From contig JBBRYB010000164.1 in assembly GCA_038238115.1 (NCBI GenBank), positions 1 through 5,204 on the forward strand: DNA of 5,204 bases, given 5' to 3'. Both the position numbers and the translations under genes were made by a program. The stretch's first letter is position 1, and the number at the start of each line of letters is the position of its first letter. Below the pieces are notes generated by a model. It was not told where the DNA came from and did not search any database. It saw only the letters and a program-made list of their open reading frames with translations. Below are positions 1 to 4,807 of the stretch, piece after piece. The stretch is from JBBRYB01 sp038238115. GTDB lineage: Bacteria > Actinomycetota > Actinomycetes > Propionibacteriales > Nocardioidaceae.

Positions 1-124
1 GCCCACCCAGGGCGCGGCCAACCCGGCGCTCACCATCATGGCCCTGGCGGCCCGGTTCGCCGACCGGATGATCGCGGGTCAGCGCGCTGGGCTCGATCAT
101 GCACAGAAGACCGGACGGGAGTAG
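1..124 (+). CDS. GMC-family oxidoreductase, C-terminal end (partial, 5' end outside window)
   Basis: The reading frame beginning at base 2 is open to a TAG at 122-124 and gives the last 40 residues of a protein that starts before the window. The segment PTQGAANPALTIMALAARFA matches the conserved end of the GMC_oxred_C domain of glucose-methanol-choline flavoproteins. In that family the residue before the Pro of the NP pair is the active-site Asn or His near the FAD isoalloxazine ring (Asn in cholesterol oxidase), so the Asn of NPALT is probably a catalytic residue. The following helix (ALAARFADRMI) is the usual C-terminal helix. These enzymes are FAD-dependent alcohol or polyol oxidases/dehydrogenases; the substrate cannot be read from the tail. 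The next start codon lies 9 nt downstream, suggesting an ancestral operon with the now broken membrane-protein gene. Family assignment is from remembered motif similarity. Confidence 0.7.
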   Translation, partial: PTQGAANPALTIMALAARFADRMIAGQRAGLDHAQKTGRE

Positions 125-133
125 GAATCGTCG

Positions 134-339
134 ATGCGACGCAGTGACGAGCCCCGCGGCGACGTCGAGGATCGCTCCTACGGATTTCCCGTGGGGCTGT
201 GGCGCGCTCTCAAACGCAACCCGCCACGGGCCTGGGTCGGAGCCGGGCCTGGCACAGCCCGCTGCGCGGACCGTGGCTGACCTCTGCTTTCGGCGCGGTT
301 CTGCTCGTGGCCCTGACCGTTGACGCTAGCAAGAGATGA
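134..339 (+). pseudogene. Molybdopterin-dependent oxidoreductase membrane protein, frameshifted N-terminal remnant
   Basis: An ATG at 134 opens a 48-codon frame (MRRSDEPRGDVEDRSYGFPV..., stop 278-280). From about 253 a second frame continues coherently with HSPLRGPWLTSAFGAVLLVA and ends at TGA 337-339. HSPLRGPWLTS followed by a hydrophobic helix is characteristic of the membrane-anchored N-terminal part of actinobacterial molybdopterin-dependent (sulfite-oxidase-like) oxidoreductases, where a transmembrane helix and a four-helix cytochrome-like region follow. Here there is a frameshift around 240-252, and similarity stops after roughly the first half of the first helix; VDASKR and a stop replace the rest. 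The large molybdopterin-binding domain is absent. This is therefore a 5' fragment left by a deletion or insertion whose right boundary lies near 320. It sits 9 nt after the GMC oxidoreductase gene, as expected for a former operon partner. The family call rests mainly on the second segment. Confidence 0.55.
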
Positions 340-346
340 CAGCACG

Positions 347-555
347 ATGATGAACATGACCGACCCGCACGCTCTGGAGTTGATGGACAACAAGGCCGTC
401 GAAGATACCGCCATCGCCTACGTCATCGAGTACGAACGGCGGATTGGCCGAGTAGCCCTGACACCCGTCATCGTAGCGCGCCGGCTGACGTTCAGAGCGA
501 TGGGCGATTGGTCGAGGTGAAGGCCGCTGGCCGATCGGCCTACGGGACGAGGGGG
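347..555 (+). pseudogene. DUF3883-type PD-(D/E)XK nuclease-like domain, frameshifted fragment
   Basis: From ATG 347 (alternatives at 350 and 356) the frame reads through MDNKAVEDTAIAYVIEYERR and GRVA, then leaves the family. Moving by one base at about 455-460, the next frame continues with DTRHRSAPADVQSDGRLVEV and KAAGRSAYGTRG up to about 555. Together these follow the DUF3883 pattern: an N-terminal helix with KAVEDxAIA, the GR...DTR junction, then D-x(n)-VEVKA, which looks like the Asp and Glu-x-Lys core of a PD-(D/E)XK nuclease fold. The mutation is economically explained by loss of one C from the CCC run at 456-458. After about 555 the expected LWLE..QV strand is not found in any frame. 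DUF3883 occurs in restriction and defence contexts in bacteria. The DNA-cleavage role is inferred from the fold; the fragment is almost certainly inactive. Confidence 0.6.
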
Positions 556-793
556 TCTACCAGTTCGCTCGACTCGAGGCTCGCCGCAAGCGGTTCCTCT
601 CCTGGGGAGCCGGAGTGTTTCGGCGACAACAACCGGAGGGCTGACGCCCTGCAGCATCGACAAGGCCGTTGGGGTGGGCGAGCGTAGGAGTCTGTAGTAG
701 CGCCGTCGTACTGTGCCAACGGTGTGCCGGCATCGCGATCGCACGTCTTCCTCGCGCCATTCACCTCTTGGACCTGACCATGGTCGTAGGTGA
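556..793. other. Stretch without a recognisable gene
   Basis: No frame on either strand gives a recognisable domain here; the longer open frames are arginine- and proline-rich and look like antisense or shifted readings. A short plus-strand frame (about 515-643) reads EGVYQFARLEARRKRF and could be debris of another gene, but it has no supporting start. A 10-bp perfect palindrome, GACCATGGTC, is at 776-785. The stretch probably contains the deletion scar between the DUF3883 fragment and the lost gene upstream of the peptidase. Confidence 0.4.
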
Positions 794-865
794 GCCCACC
801 GGAGAGCCACCACGACTAGCGCCTATGCGGCCGCGTTGGACGCCCTGAGAGACTTCCAAAGGTGA
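794..865 (+). pseudogene. Orphan C-terminal stub of a lost gene, translationally coupled to the peptidase
   Basis: The frame ending in TGA 863-865 is open only back to TGA 791-793 and contains no ATG, GTG or TTG. Its end reads TTSAYAAALDALRDFQR, a plausible amphipathic helix. The stop overlaps the GTG start of the peptidase in the four bases GTGA (862-865), an arrangement typical of translational coupling between adjacent genes of one operon. The economical explanation is that a larger upstream gene, whose product ended in this helix, lost all but its last codons. The family of the lost gene cannot be recognised from 23 codons, and a chance overlap is possible. Confidence 0.35.
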
Positions 866-1563
866 GCGACCGGATCGTCGACTGGGTGTTTCTCGTAGTT
901 ACCGCCGCGCAGGCCGACGGCGGGGTTGAGATCCGGCTTCAAGGCACAGGCTTTCTCCTGGCCGGTGGCGACGGGCTGGCGATCACGGCCCGGCACGTGG
1001 CCAGGGCGCTTGGGGAGGAACCGGCCGGCGGCATGTTCCGCGACGATGACGACGGGTGGCGGCTCACGAGCGCCACGGAAGTCGAGACCCATCCGCGTGA
1101 GGACGTTGCCTGGCTGCGTCTGGAGACCGATGACCACGGGTCGCAGCTGCGATTGGACCCTGGCGAGCGGCACCAGGCGACGCCCTACATGGTTTGGGGC
1201 TACCCCGAGGACGTCCATTACGAGATGGTCGACCACTCCTCTGGCAAGGCCTTGCCTCGCCCGGACCTCATCTACAGCGAGGGCTACGTGCGGCGCCGGA
1301 TGACCGGCATACCCATCGACAGCGTCAGCGGGCATACTCTCTTCGAACTCAGCGCCGTCGCGGGTGACGGTTGCAGCGGAGGGCCGGTCATCTGGAAACG
1401 TCCCGGCCTTCCAGGCCCATGGCAGGTGATCGGCGTTTACATCGGGCAGCGCACCAACTACCTCGCAGACGATCCGAACCGCCGCAGGAGCACCGCCGAC
1501 GTCGCCGTCGGCTACGCAACCCGCGTCGCTGGCGACGACTGGTTCACAGAACTCATGCCCTGA
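862..1563 (+). CDS. Intracellular trypsin-like serine peptidase (S1/PA clan)
   Basis: This 233-residue protein has a complete chymotrypsin-fold catalytic triad: His45 in ITARHVA, Asp81 in PREDVAWLRL, and Ser172 in GDGCSGGPV. The N-terminal strand-turn QGTGFLLAGGDG (27-38) is the usual entry to the first beta-barrel. VIGVYIGQ (189-196), which follows the Ser motif, is the normal post-Ser strand. There is no signal peptide, transmembrane segment or pro-region, so it should act in the cytoplasm. The size is that of a bare peptidase domain. GTG 862 is the only possible start because a stop (TAG 817-819) precedes it in frame with no alternative start between. An AG-rich stretch at 846-851 could serve as a weak ribosome site, but the GTGA overlap with the upstream stub suggests it was originally read by coupling. 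Cytoplasmic trypsin-like domains in actinobacteria often occur as effectors or processing enzymes in NTP-dependent conflict systems. The substrate is unknown; the downstream wHTH protein is a candidate by proximity only. Confidence 0.85.
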   Translation: MSDRIVDWVFLVVTAAQADGGVEIRLQGTGFLLAGGDGLAITARHVARALGEEPAGGMFRDDDDGWRLTSATEVETHPREDVAWLRLETDDHGSQLRLDPGERHQATPYMVWGYPEDVHYEMVDHSSGKALPRPDLIYSEGYVRRRMTGIPIDSVSGHTLFELSAVAGDGCSGGPVIWKRPGLPGPWQVIGVYIGQRTNYLADDPNRRRSTADVAVGYATRVAGDDWFTELMP

Positions 1564-1669
1564 TCCCCACCGATCCGCCGGCGGTCGGGCCACTCGACGC
1601 AGCGCTGGCCGCGGTCGTCGTGTGCCGTTCCCAATGCGGGGGTGCACAGTGGATCGCGCCGCTGGCGCC

Positions 1670-1707
1670 GGTGAATCGCCGTGGCCATTCGTGCACGACG
1701 ATTCACC
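1670..1707. repeat. Long imperfect inverted repeat (14-nt arms) between peptidase and wHTH genes
   Basis: The left arm GGTGAATCGCCGTG (1670-1683) and right arm CACGACGATTCACC (1694-1707) are complementary at 13 of 14 positions (one C/A mismatch), with a 10-nt loop. The outer nine pairs are perfect. The hairpin lies 107 nt after the peptidase stop and about 105 nt before the wHTH start. No T-run follows, so it is not a classical intrinsic terminator, although actinobacterial terminators often lack one. It could also be an operator for the downstream tandem-wHTH protein or an RNA structure controlling read-through. Confidence 0.6.
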
Positions 1708-1725
1708 ATTGAGACTGGTGACCAG
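1703..1725. promoter_or_regulatory. Overlapping inverted repeats TCACCA/TGGTGA and CTGGT/ACCAG, candidate operator or alternative hairpin
   Basis: TCACCA (1703-1708) pairs with TGGTGA (1716-1721) across a 7-nt loop, and CTGGT-G-ACCAG (1715-1725) is a small odd-centred palindrome. The first arm is also part of the right arm of the 1670-1707 hairpin, so the two structures are mutually exclusive in RNA. The position, 87-109 nt upstream of the wHTH start, suits an autoregulatory operator. Both readings are inference; the repeats themselves are direct. Confidence 0.35.
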
Positions 1726-1798
1726 GATGAGAGGCACCCAAAGGACTCGCCAAGGTGTCCGTGGTGCTCGGTACAGTCGGGTTACGAGTCCATCGGCA

Positions 1799-1805
1799 GG
1801 AAGGG
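1799..1805 (+). promoter_or_regulatory. Ribosome binding site fixing the wHTH protein start
   Basis: GGAAGGG lies 6 nt before GTG 1812 and is the best Shine-Dalgarno match near this gene. It decides for GTG 1812 over the in-frame upstream GTG at 1755, which has no such site and would add 19 residues without domain character. Confidence 0.65.
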
Positions 1806-1811
1806 CGCAGA

Positions 1812-2678
1812 GTGACGACACCGCAGCATGACCGCGACCGCCGCGTGCTCGAGTTCATCTATGACAACGAAGAGGGTCTGGATGGCGCCGCATCTCTTTC
1901 AGGACTCCGGGAACTCGTCGGTGAGCAGGAAGCGGCTATCTCAGGCGCGGGATTGCGCCAGCAGGGCCTCATCCGCCAAGCGGAGCGCTTGTCCGGCGGC
2001 TACCACATCACGGCTGATGGCCGATCCGAGGTCGAGTCCATGCGCTCCCGCCGGAGCGATCGCGGACACCGGCGCTCCCGCTGTCGTGAGGAATTCCTGC
2101 GCTGGATCGATCGGCGGACGACTACGAACCCAGGTTCACGTGTTGCCCGGGAGAACTTCGACGGTGCTGCCGATCTCCTCCCTTTCTCCGATGAGGAGAC
2201 CGAAGCGGCCGCAGGATACCTCGCGCAACACGGGCTGATCGAGTCCATCAACACGGCTGAGGCCGACCACATTCTGGTCTGGATCACCGAGAAGGGTCGC
2301 GAGTGCATCGACAAAGGGCGCGGCATCGCCACCTTCGTTAACGAGGGCCATCACGGTGGCCAAGTCTTCCACGTCAGCGGCTCGGGAAACAGCATCGCAA
2401 CTGCAGTCGGGAACAACAATGAAGTCACGGCGAACCCCTCGCAATTTGACCCTGAACTTGCGCTTCAGTTCGCCACCGCGGTGCGACAAGCAACGCCGGT
2501 GCTTCGTCTACCGCCAGACGCCGAGGCGACGCTTCAGGACATCGAACAGAAGGAGGACGTCGGCCGAGCCCAGCGCGCGACCACGCTGCTGTACACGTTT
2601 CTGATGGGCACCAGCACCGGCACGCTCGGCCAAGTGCTGGGAACGCTCGGCGCCAATGCACTGGGAATCGGGACCTGA
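1812..2678 (+). CDS. Tandem winged-helix protein with Gly/Asn-rich beta motif and glycine-rich hydrophobic C-terminus
   Basis: The product has 288 residues. Residues about 7-78 form a winged helix, with the recognition-helix/wing pattern LRQQGLIRQA...GGYHITADGR. An Arg-rich linker (79-92) leads to a second winged helix (about 92-168) with YLAQHGLIES and LVWITEKGRECI. Residues 180-206 are Gly/Asn-rich with alternating hydrophobics (GQVFHVSGSGNSIATAVGNN), resembling short beta-arch or amyloid-type signalling motifs. A helical stretch (about 212-256) follows, then LLYTFLMGTSTGTLGQVLGT and the end ANALGIGT, hydrophobic and glycine-spaced, possibly membrane-active or self-associating. No family name is recognised. 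The tandem wHTH could bind DNA, for example the inverted repeats upstream of its own gene, or act as a protein-interaction module as wHTH domains do in several conflict systems. It is co-directional with the peptidase 248 nt upstream, which suggests but does not prove a functional pair. Confidence 0.8.
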   Translation: MTTPQHDRDRRVLEFIYDNEEGLDGAASLSGLRELVGEQEAAISGAGLRQQGLIRQAERLSGGYHITADGRSEVESMRSRRSDRGHRRSRCREEFLRWIDRRTTTNPGSRVARENFDGAADLLPFSDEETEAAAGYLAQHGLIESINTAEADHILVWITEKGRECIDKGRGIATFVNEGHHGGQVFHVSGSGNSIATAVGNNNEVTANPSQFDPELALQFATAVRQATPVLRLPPDAEATLQDIEQKEDVGRAQRATTLLYTFLMGTSTGTLGQVLGTLGANALGIGT

Positions 2679-2788
2679 CCGGAGCGAGATCGGCCAGTGG
2701 CGACGCTGGGCTTCGTTGGGATCGGAAAGCTGTCGCCTCCGACCCTGGCGGAGAGAGTTAGCCTTCATCCCAGCAGAAGTCCGGGGGA

Positions 2789-2803
2789 TCGAGCGAGGCT
2801 CGA
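2789..2803. repeat. Small inverted repeat TCGAGC/GCTCGA
   Basis: TCGAGC (2789-2794) and GCTCGA (2798-2803) form a 6-bp stem with a GAG loop, 110 nt after the wHTH stop. It may help end transcription of the plus-strand gene, but it is short and has no T-run. Confidence 0.25.
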
Positions 2804-2838
2804 CGACGCGGTTATCGCAACTCACAACAACAGCCACG

Positions 2839-2864
2839 GCCTCGGCGATGACGATCGCCGAGGC
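2839..2864. terminator. Strong stem-loop between convergent wHTH and DUF402 genes, probable bidirectional terminator
   Basis: GCCTCGGCGAT (2839-2849) and ATCGCCGAGGC (2854-2864) form a perfect 11-bp GC-rich stem with a 4-nt GACG loop. It lies 20 nt beyond the DUF402 stop codon. On the minus strand the stem is followed by a loosely T-rich TGTTGTTGT stretch, so it probably ends DUF402 transcription and may also stop read-through from the wHTH gene. Location between two converging 3' ends and stem strength are the evidence. Confidence 0.7.
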
Positions 2865-2884
2865 GAACCATGCGATCCCCAGGC

Positions 2885-3577
2885 TTACCGGCTCGGGTCT
2901 TCTGGGAGCCCTGGGATCGGCCACGCAGGGTTGGGTCGGAAGTTCTCCCACCCGTCAGACAGCGGCGGCCCCCAGTCGGCTACCAGAGCTTCCACCGCGT
3001 CGGCATCCGCCTCGATCGCCGCCGCGGCGGTAGCGTCGAAGACGCCCTGCGCGACAGCGAGGGCGAGCTCGTCCTCGTCCTTGCGAACCAGCGTGCGGTC
3101 CGGATCGATGACGAGATCGAGCACATGGTCACTGGTGAAGACGGTGTAATGGTCGCGGACGTGCGGCTTTTCCAGGTTCACGTACCAGCCTGCGAACTCC
3201 CCGGTGCCTTCGGTGAAAAAGACCCACAGCGACCAGGGCCGCCCGGTGGGTGCGACGCGGAGCTGATCAAAGTAGGCGTGCGCCCCGAGTTCCTGCACGA
3301 GCTCTGTCCTGAACAGCGTACTTGTGTCATCCCGCTTGCCCAGCCCATCCGCCCGCGCTGCCCGCAGCACCGGGGTCCCGGTCGGCAGCCACGCGACCAA
3401 AGCATTCTCGTCGTCACGAACCACGGTCACAGGCTGAGCGAAGTGCGGCGCCGAAGTGTCGATGACGGTCGCGCCCGTGCCAAGCGGCCCGTCGCCCTCC
3501 CGCCACATGATCTGTGTACCGGCGGGCCAGTACGGCGGACTGCCCGATGGTCGCCGGTGGTTCTCGCTCACGAGCAT
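2885..3577 (-). CDS. DUF402 domain-containing protein (FomD/NtdP-like phosphohydrolase family)
   Basis: From ATG 3577 the product is 230 residues. The N-terminus has the family opening PPYWPAGTQIMWREG, then QPVTVVRDDENALVAWLPTG. The DUF402 core follows: WSLWVFFTEG, GWYVNLEKPHVRDHYTVFTS (Tyr-Val-Asn-Leu-Glu is the hallmark), HVLDLVIDPDRT, and KDEDELALAVAQGV. The acidic residues of NLE, LDLVIDPD and KDEDE correspond to the metal-binding side chains of this barrel fold. Characterised relatives hydrolyse nucleotide phosphoanhydrides or CMP-phosphonates (FomD) or nucleoside tri/diphosphates (NtdP); the substrate here is unknown. The frame stays open to a TTG at 3640, but residues encoded upstream of 3577 do not fit the family. 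GTG 3571 (VSENHRRPSG) is an alternative start, and no strong ribosome site distinguishes the two. The gene faces the wHTH gene and is probably unrelated to the peptidase cassette. Confidence 0.8.
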   Translation of the reverse strand: MLVSENHRRPSGSPPYWPAGTQIMWREGDGPLGTGATVIDTSAPHFAQPVTVVRDDENALVAWLPTGTPVLRAARADGLGKRDDTSTLFRTELVQELGAHAYFDQLRVAPTGRPWSLWVFFTEGTGEFAGWYVNLEKPHVRDHYTVFTSDHVLDLVIDPDRTLVRKDEDELALAVAQGVFDATAAAAIEADADAVEALVADWGPPLSDGWENFRPNPAWPIPGLPEDPSR

Positions 3578-3724
3578 CGAACATACGCGGCGCTGCGTCT
3601 CGAGCAATCGCTTGGGCACTGTTCCGGCCGTCGTCCGCAAGACGATCCGTGAGTGGTACGACGCGGTGCTCAGGCGTCGGCGTAGACAATGACCTCGAGC
3701 AAACGAGCCGTCCCGATTGCGGAA

Positions 3725-3859
3725 TTAGGTGCTCGTGCTAACTCCGGCACCGCCGTGGCGCGCCACCGTGCCAGCTTGGACGGGCACGCCGTCCTCGGCG
3801 AGATGCTGGGCCAGCTCCTCGTCGCTGCCTGGCCAGAGCAGGCACAGGCCGGTGCCGCC
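3725..3859 (-). pseudogene. VOC (glyoxalase/bleomycin-resistance) fold C-terminal fragment
   Basis: On the minus strand, GGTGLCLLWPGSDEELAQHL followed by AEDGVPVQAGTVARHG matches the second half of a VOC-superfamily protein: the LCLL strand, the helix, then GVPVxxGPVxRHG. In intact proteins the next segment is a TSVYxRDPDGN loop and strand with a metal-binding Glu. Here the frame degenerates after GAGVSTST to a stop at 3725-3727, so that element is missing. Upstream of about 3859 the frame has no VOC character and no convincing start. It is a short remnant of a deleted gene. A plus-strand ORF over the same bases (3689-3871) has no domain character and is judged its antisense shadow. Confidence 0.5.
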
Positions 3860-3895
3860 GAGACTACCTGACAGCCCGAGTGGTTGACTGCTGCC

Positions 3896-4255
3896 GTGAC
3901 AACGACCCGACTTACGTATGTGGGGCCGCCCGCGTACGCGAGCGCCTTGGCCCAATCGCTCGAGGAGCAGGGGCTGGTAGCCGAGTACGCGCCGCCCTAC
4001 GAGACCATGGACCTAACGACGGCCATGGCCGCCGTGTCGGTCATCTTCTCCGTCACCGGCTCGCTACCAGAGATCGCCGCCTGCGTCCGGGCCTTCACAT
4101 CCCGCTTCTCCGGCACCCGGGTGGAAGGGCTGCCAACTGAGGAGACCCAAACGGTGCAGGAGCGCCTGGCTGCGGTCGACAGACTGCGCGACGAAAGTGT
4201 GATCACGCCGGACGAACACAGTGAGCAGCGACGTCGCATCCTCGACGAGCTGTAG
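3896..4255 (+). CDS. SHOCT-domain small protein
   Basis: The product has 119 residues from GTG 3896; TTG 3884 would add four residues, and neither start has a strong ribosome site. The N-terminal part (about 5-75, RLTYVGPPAYASALAQSLEE...) looks like a small alpha/beta domain with a hydrophobic helix MAAVSVIFSVTGSL (44-57). The C-terminal 34 residues (VQERLAAVDRLRDESVITPD then EHSEQRRRILDEL) fit SHOCT: two short helices around an (V/I)ITxxEh turn, ending in a charged helix. SHOCT is an oligomerisation or interaction motif at the ends of many bacterial proteins. The architecture resembles a hypothetical protein family that I recall from streptomycetes, without known function. It is free of frameshifts while its neighbours on both sides are remnants. 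Downstream, a 6-bp hairpin (4290-4308) may end its transcript. Confidence 0.7.
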   Translation: MTTTRLTYVGPPAYASALAQSLEEQGLVAEYAPPYETMDLTTAMAAVSVIFSVTGSLPEIAACVRAFTSRFSGTRVEGLPTEETQTVQERLAAVDRLRDESVITPDEHSEQRRRILDEL

Positions 4256-4289
4256 CGCGGGTCCAGGGGCCGGGCTCGAACCTGTCTCG

Positions 4290-4308
4290 GCAGAGGATCC
4301 GGCTCTGC
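4290..4308. terminator. Possible short terminator hairpin between convergent SHOCT gene and HEPN remnant
   Basis: GCAGAG (4290-4295) and CTCTGC (4303-4308) form a 6-bp stem with a 7-nt loop, 35 nt after the SHOCT stop and just beyond the minus-strand stop of the HEPN remnant at 4313. Location suits a terminator for both strands, but the stem is short and lacks a T-run. Confidence 0.35.
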
Positions 4309-4312
4309 GACG

Positions 4313-4561
4313 TCACGTAAGCGTCGTGAGGTGCTCGACCAACTGCCGCACGGCCATCAGTCCTGACTCCGCCTGCGCCGCGGTCACCTGCTCGCCCTCA
4401 TGAGCGATGCGATTACGGATTCCGTTGTTCTCCTTAAACGGCTGCCACCACGGCTCCAGCTCGATAGGCGTGCCCGAAAGCGCACTAAGGAGCTTGCGTG
4501 TGCGGTCCTGCGCCAGGTTGGCGGTTGTCTCGATCCCCGCCGTTAGCCTCGGGCTAACACC
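4313..4561 (-). pseudogene. HEPN-domain C-terminal remnant without start codon
   Basis: On the minus strand a frame is open from 4624 to the stop at 4315-4313 but contains no ATG, GTG or TTG before the domain, so the 5' part of the gene is missing. Reading from about 4543 it gives TAGIETTANLAQDRTRKLLS, then ALSGTPIELEPWWQPFKENN, GIRNRIAHEGEQVTAAQAES and GLMAVRQLVEHLTTLT. RNRIAH (codons at 4400-4417) is the canonical HEPN R-(N/D/H)-x3-H ribonuclease motif, and the two flanking helices and the VT..(Q)A helix start are typical of the fourth HEPN helix. HEPN domains are metal-independent RNases in toxin-antitoxin, Abi and CRISPR effectors. The catalytic pair is preserved, but no translation start is visible. 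A rare CTG start or an upstream fused frame cannot be excluded. The segment upstream of the palindrome at 4542-4558 has no domain character. Confidence 0.6.
4542..4558. repeat. Perfect inverted repeat GTTAGCC-TCG-GGCTAAC
   Basis: There are two 7-bp arms around a 3-nt centre, at the point where the HEPN remnant's similarity stops and 16-32 nt before ATG 4574. It could be an operator for a wHTH or HTH regulator, a hairpin, or a trace of an insertion boundary. No direct repeats flank it. Confidence 0.5.
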
Positions 4562-4609
4562 CGGTGCGGCTCGATGACCCAGAACGACACGACCTCTGGA
4601 AACTACGCA

Positions 4610-4694
4610 CCTGACCTGGGCGGTTTAAGTCTTGCACAGGCTGATGAACAGGCCTTTTGCACAGGAACAGCAAGCGAGAGGCTGCCTGACCTGG
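4610..4694 (+). repeat. Nested direct repeats (CCTGACCTGG outside, TTGCACAGG inside)
   Basis: CCTGACCTGG occurs at 4610-4619 and 4685-4694; between them TTGCACAGG occurs at 4632-4640 and 4657-4665. The intervening DNA is less GC-rich than its surroundings. The region lies between the HEPN and TIR remnants and has no convincing coding content. It may be a regulatory region with repeated sites or local duplication debris. Confidence 0.4.
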
Positions 4695-4807
4695 CCTTCC
4701 GCATGATGACTTTTGCTCTCCCATGTGTCATGGCTGTGTCGTGCGGGCTGCAAACCTCCGCGCGGCGTGGTCGCATGTCGAGCACCCTCGTGACCAGTAG
4801 ATCCGCG

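Noticed and set aside
515..643. Plus-strand frame with EGVYQFARLEARRKRF
   Set aside because: No start codon, no known family and it overlaps the DUF3883 fragment in another frame; mentioned only as possible debris.
1575..1584. CCGCCGGCGG palindrome just after the peptidase stop as a terminator
   Set aside because: It is a self-complementary palindrome with no loop and no T-run; such GC palindromes are common by chance in this base composition.
1772..1777. TACAGT as a -10 box for the wHTH gene
   Set aside because: It matches TAnnnT and is well placed, but nothing resembling a -35 box lies 16-19 nt upstream, so it is too weak to list as a promoter.
823..1821. A 332-codon minus-strand ORF across the peptidase gene
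   Set aside because: Its composition is that of an antisense reading of high-GC coding DNA, while the plus strand carries an unmistakable catalytic triad.
2870..3652. A 260-codon plus-strand ORF opposite the DUF402 gene
   Set aside because: It is the antisense shadow of DUF402, whose conserved motifs are on the minus strand.
3578..3692. Plus-strand tail TIREWYDAVLRRRRRQ as the C-terminus of a lost gene
   Set aside because: It is protein-like but short, without a recognisable family, and overlaps the upstream region of DUF402; insufficient to call.
4261..4295. A tRNA-like 3' end on the minus strand (GGTTCGAGCCC resembling a T-arm), possible attachment site remnant
   Set aside because: The five-base stems flanking the TTCGAG loop do not pair well and no anticodon or D-arm is found upstream, so it is neither a tRNA nor a convincing att core.
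4574..4807. N-terminal extension of the TIR frame from ATG 4574
   Set aside because: The 78 extra residues show no domain, signal peptide or convincing helix pattern, overlap the direct repeats, and have no good ribosome site; the TIR fold begins at 4808.
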